NCBI RefSeq assembly: GCF_009870825.1
Contig: NZ_WTWY01000008.1
Span: 186,001 to 250,000 of the forward strand
From: Paenibacillus sp. USDA918EY
GTDB taxonomy: Bacteria > Bacillota > Bacilli > Paenibacillales > Paenibacillaceae
Direction: 5' to 3'
Length of the DNA stretch: 64,000 bases
The position numbers and the translations under genes were made by a program. Below are positions 9,081-18,716 of the stretch, piece after piece (position 1 is the first letter of the stretch; each line of letters starts with the position of its first letter). The notes under the pieces were generated by a model. The model worked only from the letters and a program-made list of their open reading frames with translations, was not told the DNA's origin and ran no database searches.

Positions 9081-9108
9081 GCCGGAGGACGCAAGAAATG
9101 CAGCAACG

Positions 9109-9146
9109 AAAAAGCCGGGCGCTCCTTAGACGGAGTGCCCGGCTTT
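9109..9146. terminator. intrinsic terminator between convergent ytoI and ytpI
   Basis: Strong stem of GCCGGGCgCTCC with GGAGtGCCCGGC, flanked by AAAA on the left and TTTT on the right, in the gap between convergent genes. It probably serves both. Confidence 0.8.
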
Positions 9147-9164
9147 TGCCGCTGGCTCGTTCAT

Positions 9165-9473
9165 TTAGTTCGCGTCCTTCGATTTCATCCGGTGGAAGTA
9201 GCCGCGGTTGCGGATGCCGGCAAAAATGTTGAACGCGCCGAGCACCAGAAAAACCGCTTCGACGATAACGGCGACCGTCGACCCCCTGAACATGAACATG
9301 GCGATCAGCGCCAGCATGACCAGCATCAACCCCATGAAAATGTTCGTAACAGCCCCGTATAACCCGCGCTCGCGGGCGTCTTTGGCGCGCCGGGAACGGC
9401 TGCTGTACAGGGCGGCGCAAATGCAGGAAACGACCAGCAGCGCGAAAAGCAAGTAACGGATGAATATAACCAT
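9165..9473 (-). CDS. ytpI: YtpI family membrane protein
   Basis: A 102-residue protein with three hydrophobic helices (about 3-22, 43-65, 68-88) joined by a basic loop (RSRRAKDARERGLYG). Length, topology and position next to ytoI match B. subtilis YtpI. The ATG at 9473 follows AAGGGGA. Function unknown. It converges on ytoI and shares its terminator. Confidence 0.8.
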   Translation of the reverse strand: MVIFIRYLLFALLVVSCICAALYSSRSRRAKDARERGLYGAVTNIFMGLMLVMLALIAMFMFRGSTVAVIVEAVFLVLGAFNIFAGIRNRGYFHRMKSKDAN

Positions 9474-9523
9474 CGGTTGCGTATCCCCTTTTAAATCCTG
9501 ATGAGGATCATTGTACCATGATT

Positions 9524-10018
9524 CTACGGATTTCGCACTTTGACCGGATGGACGTCCACCCAGATTTGCAGCATGCCTTCCATCAACAACATCGTCTTGA
9601 TTTCGACGGAATATTCCTTCTCCCGGACTTTGTAAATTTTTTTGTCGAGCAGCTTACGGACAAACTTGCTGTACGTATCGATTTCGAATACGTTCCGGCC
9701 GCGCAGCACGTCCAAATCATCCCCGAGCTGCACGATGATGGCTTTGACGATGACCGGGTCGAGCGGGGGATCCTGCTGCTCGCTGCGGATTTTGATTTCC
9801 CGGATCACCGTCTGCTGGTTTCTGTATTTTTTCAACGTTTTGATATCGTCTTCATATTGCTTGATCTGGATCTCCAAATCCTGATTCGACAGCCAGAGCA
9901 AATTATAGCTGTTCTGAAAAACGGCGTTGTACACGACGGCGCCTACGACGGCGCCCAAAACGAAAACGGCGGCGATTTGCGAAATATGGCGGTAACGGCT
10001 AAACGGAGGAATCCTCAT
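9524..10018 (-). CDS. ytrI: sporulation membrane protein YtrI
   Basis: A 164-residue protein with one N-terminal membrane helix (about 12-33, ISQIAAVFVLGAVVGAVVY), then a coiled-coil-like stretch (LEIQIKQYEDDIKTLKKYRNQ) and a C-terminal alpha/beta domain. This fits YtrI, a B. subtilis sporulation protein made in the mother cell. It starts 2 bp after the ytrH stop with GGAGGA upstream, so ytrH-ytrI form one operon as in Bacillus, divergent from dnaE. Confidence 0.88.
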   Translation of the reverse strand: MRIPPFSRYRHISQIAAVFVLGAVVGAVVYNAVFQNSYNLLWLSNQDLEIQIKQYEDDIKTLKKYRNQQTVIREIKIRSEQQDPPLDPVIVKAIIVQLGDDLDVLRGRNVFEIDTYSKFVRKLLDKKIYKVREKEYSVEIKTMLLMEGMLQIWVDVHPVKVRNP

Positions 10019-10020
10019 GG

Positions 10021-10347
10021 CTACTCCCTACCGCCGCAGACCCACTTCACGAGTTCGCTCCCCATATGCGCCCCCAAAAAAGCCGACACGAGAAACAAAA
10101 TCTGCTTGATCGCCGGGGACAGATTGCCTCCTAAAAAATTGCTTTCGATGACCCGCATCGGGTCGATCGTGCCCCCGACCGCCGCGGCGAGGGCCCAGAT
10201 TTTGATCCGGTCCGCAACGTCCAGCATGGTCTGTGTAGGGGGCTGCAGCGAAACGACCGCCCCGACGCCTCCGACCATCGCCCCCCCGATGACGATGCCG
10301 AAGGCGATGAAAAAATCGAGAATCGCCTTGGATAAAAAGGTGCTCAT
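10021..10347 (-). CDS. ytrH: sporulation membrane protein YtrH
   Basis: A 108-residue hydrophobic protein with about three membrane helices and the YtrH-like N-terminus FLSKAILDFFIAFGIVIGGA. It sits between dnaE and ytrI, the conserved Bacillus arrangement. The ATG at 10347 follows AAGGAAGGG. YtrH and YtrI are required for efficient sporulation in B. subtilis under sigma-E; a candidate sigma-E promoter lies upstream here. Confidence 0.88.
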   Translation of the reverse strand: MSTFLSKAILDFFIAFGIVIGGAMVGGVGAVVSLQPPTQTMLDVADRIKIWALAAAVGGTIDPMRVIESNFLGGNLSPAIKQILFLVSAFLGAHMGSELVKWVCGGRE

Positions 10348-10405
10348 GATATCCCTTCCTTTCAGAGGGGTACTGGCATACCGCCTGTCCGATGGCCTCT
10401 ATTCC

Positions 10406-10435
10406 ATTCTATGGGCGATGCCTTGGCGTTTATGA
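10406..10435 (-). promoter_or_regulatory. candidate sigma-E promoter of ytrHI
   Basis: On the minus strand TCATAAA (10435-10429) is followed after 15 nt by CATAGAAT (10413-10406). Sigma-E consensus is roughly KMATATT and CATACAnT, so the -10 is one base off and the -35 two bases off. Placement fits the known sigma-E control of ytrHI. Confidence 0.35.
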
Positions 10436-10495
10436 TAAAATAATATAAAGGGATGAATGTTTTCACATCCGAAGCGGACTAAAAGGAGAAGAGAA

Positions 10496-13400
10496 ATGAG
10501 TTCATTTGTGCATCTTCATGTGCATAGCGAATACAGCCTCCTGGACGGAGCGGCACGGATCTCGGACCTTGTCCGCGGGGCCGCCGAATCCGGGATGAAG
10601 GCGCTGGCGCTGACCGACCATGGGGTCATGTACGGCGCCGTGCCTTTTTATAAAGCCTGCGTTGCCGCCGGCATCAAGCCGATTCTGGGCTGCGAGGCTT
10701 ATCTGACGGCCGGCTCGCGCAAGGAGCGGGGCAGCCGCAAGGACCAGCCGATTTACCATCTGATCCTTCTAGCCAAAAACGAGACCGGCTACCGCAATTT
10801 AATGAAGTTGATCTCGATCGGCCATTTGGAAGGTTACCATTATAAACCCCGGATCGACATGGAGGCGCTGAAGGCCCATCATGAGGGGATCATCTGCCTC
10901 AGCGCCTGCCTCGGCGGCGAAGTGCCGCAGCATCTGCTGCACGGGAGAACGGAAGAAGCGCGCAAGGCGGCGATCCGCTATCGTGATATTTTCGGAGAGG
11001 ATTTTTATCTGGAGCTTCAGGACCACGGGCTGCCGGAACAAAAACGCGTCAATCCGCAGCTGGTCGAGCTGGCGGAGGAGCTTGGCATCGAGCTCGTCGC
11101 AACCAACGACGTCCATTATTTGAAGCGCGAGGATGCCGCCATGCAGGACGTGCTGATTTGCATCGGAACGGGCAAAACGGTCGAGGACGAAGGCCGGCTG
11201 CAGATTCAGACGGACCAGCTGTACCTCAAAAACGGGGAGGAAATGGCCCGCTTGTTCCCGCATGTGCCGCAGGCGATCGCCAATACGGCCGCGATTGCGG
11301 AAAAGTGCGGCCTGGAGCTGGAATTCGGCCGATCCATCCTGCCGGAATACCGGCCGCTTCCCGAAGGGATGAATTCCGCCCAATATTTGCGCGAGCTTTG
11401 CCGCGAAGGCCTTGCCAAGCGCTATGAAAAAACGGAGCTTTGGACCGCGCCTGGCGGCCGGGAGGAGCTGGACAAGCGCCTCGATTACGAGCTCGGCGTC
11501 ATCGAAAGCATGGGCTTCAGCGACTATTTCCTGATCGTATGGGATTTTATCGCTTACGCGCACAGCCAAGGCATCGCGACAGGCCCCGGAAGGGGATCGT
11601 CGGCGGGCAGCCTTGTCGCGTACGTGCTTGAGATCACCAATGTCGACCCGATCAAATATCACCTTCTCTTTGAGCGATTCCTGAATCCGGAGCGCGTGAC
11701 GATGCCGGATATCGATATCGATTTCAGCGACGAGCGGCGGGACGAAGTCATCCGCTACGTCGTCCGAAAATACGGCCGCGAGCATGTGGCGCAAATCATC
11801 ACGTTCGGAACGATGGCGGCGCGGGCGGCCGTCCGCGACGTCGGAAGGGCGCTGAACGTGCCGTATGGCGAAGTGGACAAGGCGGCCAAGCTCATCCCGT
11901 CCGCCCACGGCATCAGCATCAAGCGGGCGCTGGAGCAGAGCGGGGAATTGCAGGCTTACGCGCAGCAAAACGCGAAAATCCGCGAATTGCTGAACATGGC
12001 CATGAAGGTGGAGGGCATGCCCCGCCATGCTTCGACACATGCCGCGGGCGTTGTCATATCCCGCGATCCGCTCACCGACGCGGTGCCGCTGCAGGAAGGC
12101 AGCGAGGAAACCGCGCTCACGCAGTATTCGATGGAAAACCTGGAAAGCATCGGTCTGCTCAAGATGGATTTTCTCGGCCTGCGGACGTTGTCCATCATCG
12201 AACGCTGCATGAACTGGATCGGCGAAATGACCGGGGAAAGCCCTGATTTTCAGCGTATTCCGGACGACGACCAAAAGACGTACGATATGCTCGGAAGCGG
12301 GGAAACGACCGGGATCTTCCAGCTTGAATCCGCCGGCATCCGGCGCGTGCTCAAGGACTTGAAGCCTTCGACGTTCGAAGACATCATTTCGGTCGTTGCG
12401 TTGTACCGTCCGGGGCCGATGGAGTTCATACCGAAATTTATTCAATCGAAACACGGCCAAATCGGCGTTGACTATCCGCATGAAGACCTGAAGCCCATTT
12501 TGAGCGATACCTATGGCATCATCGTGTATCAGGAGCAGATTATGAAAATCGCCTCGCTGATGGCCGGTTTTTCGCTCGGGGAGGCCGATTTGCTCCGCCG
12601 CGCCGTTTCGAAGAAAAAACGCGAGGTGCTGGATCAGGAGCGGAGCCATTTTGTCGCAGGCAGCCTGAAGCAGGGATACGCGGAAGAAGACGCGAACCGG
12701 GTCTACGACATGATCGTCCGCTTCGCCGACTACGGCTTTCCGCGCGCGCATGCCGCAGCTTATGCAGTGCTTGCGTTCCAGACGGCATATCTGAAGGCCC
12801 ATTATCCGGTGCAGTTCATGGCTTCCATGCTGACGGCCGTCATGGGCAGCCACCGCAAAGTCGCGGAATACGTGCTCGAATGCCGGCGGATGGACATCGA
12901 GGTGCTGCCGCCGGACGTGAACGAAAGCGGCGTCCTTTTTACGCCGGTCGCCGCAGGCAGAGACGATGCCCGGCACGGCGCGGGTCCGGGCCACATCCGG
13001 TTCGGGCTCGGTGCCATCAAAAACGTCGGCACGCAGGCCGTCGAAAACATGATGCTCGTCAGGGAGGAGAAGCCATTCGAAAGCCTGCTCGATTTTTGCC
13101 GGCGGATCGACCTGCGGGTCTGCAACAAGCGGGTAATCGAATCGCTCATTCAGGCAGGTGCCTTCGATTCGCTGCCCGGCCACCGGGCGCAGCTTCTTGC
13201 CATGCTCGACGAAACGGTCGAAGCGGCGGTGAAATGGCGCAAGGAGCGCGAGGATTTGCAGATCCAGCTGTTCGATTTCGTCGAGACGCCGAACTGGGAC
13301 ATCGAATATCCGGACATTCCGCCGTTTTCCGCCGGGCAGCAGCTGGAGCTTGAACGGGAGCTGCTGGGGCTTTACCTGTCCGGGCATCCGCTTGACGATT

Positions 13401-14116
13401 ACGACGCGGCGCTGGACGTTCCCGGCGTCGACCGTCTGATGGACCTGACCGAGGCGGCCGACGAATCGCATACCGTCGTTGCCGCCATGGTCATTTCGGT
13501 TAAGTCAATTACGACCAAGCAGGGAAAAGCGATGGCTTTCATGGAAGTGGAGGACCAGATCGAACGCTGCGAAGTGGTCCTCTTTCCGGAAGTGTGGAAG
13601 CGGAGCTCGCAGCATGTCGGCAAAGGTGCGCTGATTGCGCTCCGCGCCAAGGTGCAGCAGCAGGACGAGGGTTTCAAGCTGCTCGCCGAGGATGTCTTGC
13701 CGCTGGATGAAACGGCGCTCGCGCAGCTGGCGAAACGTTCCCGCATGAAACCTGCACCCGCAAGGGCGTATCCCAAAGCGGAGCGGAAGCCTGCGCCCCC
13801 ATCGGGCGCCGAGGGGCCGCAAACGTCTTCCGGCAGCGCCGGGCCCGCAAGCATGCGTCCCGCGCCGGAGCAGGGCAAGTCCGCGGGTCAGCGCGTATTC
13901 GTCAAAATTACGCCGCAAGCCGAGCATAACCCCGATCTGCTTGCCCGGTTGAAAGTGCTGCTCCAGGAGCATCCGGGGCCGGTGCAGACGGTGCTGTTCT
14001 ATGAGGAAAGCCAGAAGCTGCTTGCTTTAAGCGACGGCTACCGGATCAAGCCTTCGCCCGAGCTGTTTGCCGAAATGGAACGGATGCTCGGCAAAGAGAC
14101 GGTCCGGATCAAATAA
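10496..14116 (+). CDS. dnaE: DNA polymerase III subunit alpha (DnaE)
   Basis: A 1206-residue C-family replicative polymerase. The N-terminal PHP domain starts with FVHLHVHSEYSLLDG; the palm carries PDIDIDFSDERRD near residue 403 with the catalytic aspartates; the fingers and tandem HhH follow (RRIDLRVCNKRVIESLIQAGAFD), then an OB-fold and a Pro/Ala-rich linker near 1085-1130 before a short C-terminal domain. In low-GC Gram-positives DnaE works with PolC, extending primers on the lagging strand. The ATG at 10496 follows AAAAGGAG; an upstream in-frame ATG at 10457 has no ribosome-binding site. Confidence 0.97.
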   Translation: MSSFVHLHVHSEYSLLDGAARISDLVRGAAESGMKALALTDHGVMYGAVPFYKACVAAGIKPILGCEAYLTAGSRKERGSRKDQPIYHLILLAKNETGYRNLMKLISIGHLEGYHYKPRIDMEALKAHHEGIICLSACLGGEVPQHLLHGRTEEARKAAIRYRDIFGEDFYLELQDHGLPEQKRVNPQLVELAEELGIELVATNDVHYLKREDAAMQDVLICIGTGKTVEDEGRLQIQTDQLYLKNGEEMARLFPHVPQAIANTAAIAEKCGLELEFGRSILPEYRPLPEGMNSAQYLRELCREGLAKRYEKTELWTAPGGREELDKRLDYELGVIESMGFSDYFLIVWDFIAYAHSQGIATGPGRGSSAGSLVAYVLEITNVDPIKYHLLFERFLNPERVTMPDIDIDFSDERRDEVIRYVVRKYGREHVAQIITFGTMAARAAVRDVGRALNVPYGEVDKAAKLIPSAHGISIKRALEQSGELQAYAQQNAKIRELLNMAMKVEGMPRHASTHAAGVVISRDPLTDAVPLQEGSEETALTQYSMENLESIGLLKMDFLGLRTLSIIERCMNWIGEMTGESPDFQRIPDDDQKTYDMLGSGETTGIFQLESAGIRRVLKDLKPSTFEDIISVVALYRPGPMEFIPKFIQSKHGQIGVDYPHEDLKPILSDTYGIIVYQEQIMKIASLMAGFSLGEADLLRRAVSKKKREVLDQERSHFVAGSLKQGYAEEDANRVYDMIVRFADYGFPRAHAAAYAVLAFQTAYLKAHYPVQFMASMLTAVMGSHRKVAEYVLECRRMDIEVLPPDVNESGVLFTPVAAGRDDARHGAGPGHIRFGLGAIKNVGTQAVENMMLVREEKPFESLLDFCRRIDLRVCNKRVIESLIQAGAFDSLPGHRAQLLAMLDETVEAAVKWRKEREDLQIQLFDFVETPNWDIEYPDIPPFSAGQQLELERELLGLYLSGHPLDDYDAALDVPGVDRLMDLTEAADESHTVVAAMVISVKSITTKQGKAMAFMEVEDQIERCEVVLFPEVWKRSSQHVGKGALIALRAKVQQQDEGFKLLAEDVLPLDETALAQLAKRSRMKPAPARAYPKAERKPAPPSGAEGPQTSSGSAGPASMRPAPEQGKSAGQRVFVKITPQAEHNPDLLARLKVLLQEHPGPVQTVLFYEESQKLLALSDGYRIKPSPELFAEMERMLGKETVRIK

Positions 14117-14318
14117 AAACGCCGGCCGCTCCAAACCGCCGTGAACTCGGCAGCGCACGGGGCCCTCAAACTAAACGATTGGCGATTTACCGCAATTTTA
14201 CGAACGTTTCCGGTTGTTTTCGCATACACATAGAAACACCCTTCCAAGGGACAACATTATGAAAGCGCCGGGGGCTTTGAAAATCAGCTTCCGGCAGCGT
14301 ATGCGGGGGGAATAACGG

Positions 14319-14825
14319 ATGTCGTATGAAGCAGCGGTAGCCATGCTGAACCGGCGTGGAGTCAAAGTCGAGGATATCGCGAAGATCGTGCACCAGCTCC
14401 AGCTGGCTTACCACCCTCTTTTGACATTGCAGGATTGCATGGAAAGCGTCAAAGCGGTACTTGGCAAGCGGGAAGTGCAATATACCCTTTTTACGGGAAT
14501 GGCGCTCGACGAGCTGGCGGAGCAAAAGCTGCTGCCCCAGCCGCTTCAATCCATCATGGAGGCGGATGAGCCTTTGTATGGCGTGGACGAGACATTGGCT
14601 CTTGGCATTACGAATGTGTATGGTATGATCGGATTGACGAGTTTTGGTTATTTGGATAAGGAAAAAAACGGCATCATCGCGGAATTGAACGACAAAAGAA
14701 ACGAAATCCACGTTTTTTTGGACGATCTGGTGGCGGGGCTTGCCGCAGCGGCTTCGGCCCGCATCGCCCATAGGCATAAAGGCGCGAAAACGTACCCCGA
14801 TCCGAACGTTCCTCCGGGCTCTTGA
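14319..14825 (+). CDS. phosphatidylglycerophosphatase A-like protein (YutG/LtrC family)
   Basis: A 168-residue protein resembling YutG/LtrC, with the C-terminal signatures VDETLALGITNVYGMIGLTSFGYLD and HVFLDDLVAGLAAAASARIAHR. The family hydrolyses phosphatidylglycerophosphate or related lipid phosphates. It is preceded by an 18-codon reading frame (ATG 14259, AAGGGA site) ending in TAA three bases before this ATG in the same frame; this could be a coupled leader, or the start may have been lost through a stop. The local ribosome-binding site is a G-run only. No upstream terminator after dnaE is evident. Confidence 0.75.
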   Translation: MSYEAAVAMLNRRGVKVEDIAKIVHQLQLAYHPLLTLQDCMESVKAVLGKREVQYTLFTGMALDELAEQKLLPQPLQSIMEADEPLYGVDETLALGITNVYGMIGLTSFGYLDKEKNGIIAELNDKRNEIHVFLDDLVAGLAAAASARIAHRHKGAKTYPDPNVPPGS

Positions 14826-14965
14826 CCGGAATGCCCGGCCTTTTGCCGCCCCTTGATCCGCAAAAGTGTTCAGAGGCTCTTTCTTGCGGGAAAAAACAGA
14901 GTTATGTTATCATTGTTTCATTATACGGGCTAAAGAAACATGAGATTAGGGGGCTGACGAAAGGC

Positions 14966-15154
14966 ATGTGGACGGTCATCTATATCGCGCCAACCGCGAA
15001 GGTTGCGGAAATGATCCAGGCCAAGCTAACCGAAGAAGGATTTTTGGTGAAAAGCCGTCCGGTCAACTTATCCAAACAGCAATTTGAAATTCTGGTTCCT
15101 TCCGGGGAGCTGGAGGAAGTCCAGGAAGTGCTGAATTCCATTTTGCATCCTTAA
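14966..15154 (+). CDS. small conserved protein, DUF2007-like
   Basis: A 62-residue protein starting MWTVIYIAPTAKVAEMIQAK, with pattern beta-alpha-beta-alpha (LTEEGFLVKSRPV, FEILVPSGELEEVQEVLNSI). It resembles the short putative signal-transducing DUF2007 proteins that sit upstream of accD in Paenibacillus-type genomes, based on memory of the family. The ATG at 14966 follows AGGGGG; an in-frame ATG at 14822 would give a 48-residue extension of unlikely composition. Function unknown. Confidence 0.75.
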   Translation: MWTVIYIAPTAKVAEMIQAKLTEEGFLVKSRPVNLSKQQFEILVPSGELEEVQEVLNSILHP

Positions 15155-15239
15155 TCTCTCGGGATACACAAAAGCGGCGTTTAAGATTGATTGAGCATTT
15201 GGTGCGGCTGAGCAAATAAACGGCTGGAGAGGTGTAGTT

Positions 15240-16133
15240 GTGTTTAAAGACTTGTTTCAGAAAAAAAGGAAGTACGCGACCATTCCTTCAGATCGTGTAG
15301 GAAGAGGCGCCGAGCCTGGCGAAAGCGAGAGACCCCGGCGGGAAGTTCCCGAAGGGCTCATGAATAAATGTCCCAAGTGCGGCACGATTCAATACAGCAA
15401 AGAGCTGGAGAAAAATTTGAAGGTTTGCCCGAACTGCGGGTACCACATGCGCCTGAACGCCATGGAACGGATTCATATGATCCTCGATGAAGAGGGCTTC
15501 GAGGAATTCGACAGCGGCATGGTATCGGTGGATCCGCTGCAATTTCCGGGGTACGGAACGAAGCTGGAACAGCAGAAAATGAAGTCGGGTCTGCGCGAGG
15601 CCGTCATTACCGGACAAGGCACCATCGAAGGACTGCCTGTCGTCGTAGCCGTCATGAGCTTCGATTTCTTTACCGGAAGCATGGGTTCGGTCGTAGGCGA
15701 AAAGATTACGCGCGCCATTGAGGTGGCGACCGAAAAGGATTTGCCGCTGGTCATTTTCTCGACTTCGGGCGGAGCGCGCATGCAGGAGAGCATCCTCAGT
15801 TTGATGCAGATGGCCAAAACAAGCGCGGCCTTGTCCCGTTTCAACGAAAAAGGCGGCTTATACATCTCCGTGATTACGGATCCTACGACTGGCGGTGTTT
15901 CTGCCAGTTTTGCCACGCTTGGTGACATTAACATTGCCGAGCCGGGCGCCGTGTTCGGATTTGCCGGCCGGATCGTCATCGAGCAGACCATCCGCCAGAA
16001 GCTGCCGGATGATTTCCAGACGGCGGAATTCAACCTGGCCCACGGCCAGCTCGACCTGGTCGTCCATCGCAAAGAGCTTCGTCCAATGTTGTACAAGCTC
16101 CTTGAGATGCACAGCGTGAAAGGGGGATACTAA
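15240..16133 (+). CDS. accD: acetyl-CoA carboxylase carboxyltransferase subunit beta
   Basis: A 297-residue carboxyltransferase beta subunit. The N-terminal zinc ribbon is CPKCGTIQYSKELEKN...CPNCGYHM (four cysteines near residues 42-64), followed by the crotonase-like core with FTGSMGSVVGEKITRA and FSTSGGARMQES (oxyanion hole). It transfers the carboxyl group from biotin to acetyl-CoA in the first step of fatty-acid synthesis, as a heterotetramer with AccA. The start is GTG at 15240 behind GGAGAGG, and it is coupled to accA with no intergenic bases. Confidence 0.97.
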   Translation: MFKDLFQKKRKYATIPSDRVGRGAEPGESERPRREVPEGLMNKCPKCGTIQYSKELEKNLKVCPNCGYHMRLNAMERIHMILDEEGFEEFDSGMVSVDPLQFPGYGTKLEQQKMKSGLREAVITGQGTIEGLPVVVAVMSFDFFTGSMGSVVGEKITRAIEVATEKDLPLVIFSTSGGARMQESILSLMQMAKTSAALSRFNEKGGLYISVITDPTTGGVSASFATLGDINIAEPGAVFGFAGRIVIEQTIRQKLPDDFQTAEFNLAHGQLDLVVHRKELRPMLYKLLEMHSVKGGY

Positions 16134-17117
16134 GTGGCGGGAGAATTGCCTTTTGAAAAACCCCTTGTTGAAATGCGCCAAAAAATTAACGAGCTGAAGC
16201 AGTTCGGACAGGACAAGGGTATCGATTTTACCGAGGAAATTTCGAGGCTGGAAGAACGTTATGCGGAACTGGAGCACGAGATTTATTCGAACATTTCCCC
16301 GCACCAGAAAATGCATGTGGCGAGGCATCAGCAGCGTCCGACCTCGCTTGACCTGATCCAGCTCATCTTTACCGACTTTATCGAACTCCACGGCGACCGC
16401 GTGTTCGGCGACGATCTCGCCGTCGTTGGCGGGCTCGCCAAGCTGGACGGAAGACCGGTGACGGTGATCGGCCAGCAGCGGGGGAAAGATACGAAGGACA
16501 ACATCGCCCGTTTCTTCGGCAGCGCGCATCCGGAAGGATTCCGCAAGGCGCTGCGCCTGATGCAGCAGGCGGACAAGTTTAAACGCCCGATCATTACCTT
16601 TGTCGACACCAAAGGCGCGTATCCGGGCAATACAGCAGAAGAAAGAGGACAGTCCGAAGCGATCGCCCGGAATTTACGGGAGATGTCCGCGCTCGGCGTT
16701 CCTGTCATTTGTGTGATCATCGGCGAAGGTGGAAGCGGCGGTGCTCTTGCGATGGCCGTAGGCAACCGTGTCCTGATGCTCGAGCATGCCATCTATTCGG
16801 CGATTTCGCCGAACGGGGCCGCGTCGATTTTGTGGAAGGATGCGTCGAAGGCCGACCAGGCGGCCGAGGCGATGAAAATTACCGCCAAAGACCTGCTTGG
16901 GTTCGAGGTGATCGAGGAGATCATTCCGGAGCCGGTCGGCGGCGCCCACAAAAATTACGAATGGACCGCGTCGGCGATCAAGGAAGCGCTGGTCCGGCAT
17001 TTGGAGGAGCTGTCCGAAATGGACGGCGCAGCCTTGAAAGAAGACAGATACCAGAAGTTCCGCAAGATCGGAAAATTCGCATTTGAGCAATCTTCGACTG
17101 CCACAGCAATAGAATAG
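16134..17117 (+). CDS. accA: acetyl-CoA carboxylase carboxyltransferase subunit alpha
   Basis: A 327-residue carboxyltransferase alpha subunit: N-terminal coiled coil (MRQKINELKQFGQDKGIDFT), then LHGDRVFGDDLAVVGGLAKL, PIITFVDTKGAYPG and GEGGSGGALAMAVGNRVLMLEHAIYSAISP. The GTG start immediately follows the accD stop, with AAGGGGG inside accD as its ribosome-binding site. Together the two make the Firmicute accDA unit. In B. subtilis pfkA follows; here pyk follows directly after 123 bp. Confidence 0.97.
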   Translation: MAGELPFEKPLVEMRQKINELKQFGQDKGIDFTEEISRLEERYAELEHEIYSNISPHQKMHVARHQQRPTSLDLIQLIFTDFIELHGDRVFGDDLAVVGGLAKLDGRPVTVIGQQRGKDTKDNIARFFGSAHPEGFRKALRLMQQADKFKRPIITFVDTKGAYPGNTAEERGQSEAIARNLREMSALGVPVICVIIGEGGSGGALAMAVGNRVLMLEHAIYSAISPNGAASILWKDASKADQAAEAMKITAKDLLGFEVIEEIIPEPVGGAHKNYEWTASAIKEALVRHLEELSEMDGAALKEDRYQKFRKIGKFAFEQSSTATAIE

Positions 17118-17240
17118 GCACAACTTGTCAAAGATAGATATGACAAAGTTCCTATACAAAGTCTTAAATTTGTAGTAAATTTAGTTGTTGGATAAAGATG
17201 TAGGATAGAGAGATTTTTATGAAAAACGGAGGAGACCCAA

Positions 17241-18665
17241 ATGCGCAAAACTAAAATCGTATGTACTATCGGACCTTCGAGCGAATCGTTGGAAAACACC
17301 AAAAAGTTGATTCTCGCAGGCATGAACGTCGCCCGCCTGAACTTCTCGCACGGCGATTTCGAGGAGCATGGCAACCGGATCAAAAACATCCGCCAGGCAG
17401 CGAAGGAACTTAACAAAACCGTTGCGATCCTGCTTGACACGAAAGGACCTGAGATCCGCACGGGCAAAATGGCGGTAGAGCCGATCGAGCTGGTTCAAGA
17501 CGAATACATCACGTTGACGACCGAAGAAATTTTGGGAGACAAAGACCGCATCTCCATTACTTACAAAGATCTTCCTAACGATGTGGAAGTCGGCTCCACC
17601 ATTCTGATCGACGACGGTCTGATCGGGCTTACGGTTGTCGGCGTCGAAGGCACCGAAATCAAATGCCGCATCGTCAACGGAGGCACCATCAAGAGCAAGA
17701 AAGGCGTAAACGTGCCGGGTGTAGCGATTTCTCTGCCGGGAATCACTGAAAAAGACGCCAACGATATCGTGTTTGGGATCGAGCAGGACATCGATTTTAT
17801 CGCAGCCTCCTTCGTCCGCAAAGCAAGCGACGTTCAAGAAATCCGCGATCTGCTGGAAAAGCATAACGCTGGCCATATCAAAATCATTTCCAAAATCGAG
17901 AATCAGCAAGGGGTGGACAACCTCGACGAAATTCTCGAAGCTTCCGACGGCTTGATGGTTGCCCGCGGCGACCTCGGCGTGGAAATTCCTGCGGAAGAAG
18001 TGCCGTTGGTCCAAAAACGCATGATCGAGAAATGTAACCTTGCGGGCAAGCCGGTTATTACCGCGACGCAAATGCTCGACTCCATGCAGCGCAACCCGCG
18101 TCCGACCCGCGCCGAAGCGAGCGACGTGGCCAACGCGATTTTTGACGGTACCGACGCCATCATGCTTTCCGGCGAAACGGCTGCGGGCAAATATCCGGTG
18201 GAATCCGTGCTGACGATGTCCCGCATCGCGGAAAAAGCCGAATCCGCTTTGAACTACCGCGAAATTTTCCTGAAGCAAAGAATCGCTCAGGAAACGACCG
18301 TTACGGAAGCGATCAGCCAATCGGTAGCGATCTCCGCGCTCGATTTGAACGCGAAAGCGATCATTTCTTCCACGGAATCCGGCCTGACGGCACGCGTCGT
18401 GTCCAAATACCGTCCGCAGGCTCCGATCATCGCCGTGACGACCAAAGAGCGTACGCTCCGCCAGCTGGCGCTGACTTGGGGCGTAACGCCGATCCAAGGC
18501 AAAACGGCGGCTTCCACGGACGAAATGTTCGAATACTCCATGAAGGGCGGCCTGGAATCCGGCCTCGTGAAACCTGGAGATCTGGTTGTCATTACGGCCG
18601 GCGTGCCGCTTGGACAATCCGGTTCGACGAACCTGGTCAAAGTGAGCCAAATTCCGAACGAATAG
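17241..18665 (+). CDS. pyk: pyruvate kinase
   Basis: A 474-residue pyruvate kinase with IVCTIGPSSES at the N-terminus, ILLDTKGPEIRTG, the signature KIENQQGVDNLDEILEASDG and MVARGDLGVEIP, and the C-terminal allosteric domain. It converts phosphoenolpyruvate and ADP to pyruvate and ATP. It ends soon after VKVSQIPNE, so it lacks the extra C-terminal phosphohistidine-like domain of the 585-residue Bacillus enzyme. The ATG follows GGAGGAG, and a strong terminator closes the gene. Confidence 0.97.
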   Translation: MRKTKIVCTIGPSSESLENTKKLILAGMNVARLNFSHGDFEEHGNRIKNIRQAAKELNKTVAILLDTKGPEIRTGKMAVEPIELVQDEYITLTTEEILGDKDRISITYKDLPNDVEVGSTILIDDGLIGLTVVGVEGTEIKCRIVNGGTIKSKKGVNVPGVAISLPGITEKDANDIVFGIEQDIDFIAASFVRKASDVQEIRDLLEKHNAGHIKIISKIENQQGVDNLDEILEASDGLMVARGDLGVEIPAEEVPLVQKRMIEKCNLAGKPVITATQMLDSMQRNPRPTRAEASDVANAIFDGTDAIMLSGETAAGKYPVESVLTMSRIAEKAESALNYREIFLKQRIAQETTVTEAISQSVAISALDLNAKAIISSTESGLTARVVSKYRPQAPIIAVTTKERTLRQLALTWGVTPIQGKTAASTDEMFEYSMKGGLESGLVKPGDLVVITAGVPLGQSGSTNLVKVSQIPNE

Positions 18666-18716
18666 CCGGCAAGGCGATACGTTCACGTTTTAACCGCATA
18701 TTTCGCATGAACTCAA

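Noticed and set aside
10799..13471. 890-codon open frame on the strand opposite dnaE
   Set aside because: It lies entirely within dnaE, has no ribosome-binding site, and its composition mirrors the GC-rich third positions of dnaE. Same reasoning applies to long opposite-strand frames over pyk, polA and citZ-icd.
17126..17200. Promoter for pyk in the accA-pyk gap
   Set aside because: Several TTGTCA- or TATACA-like hexamers exist but no pair has 16-18 bp spacing.
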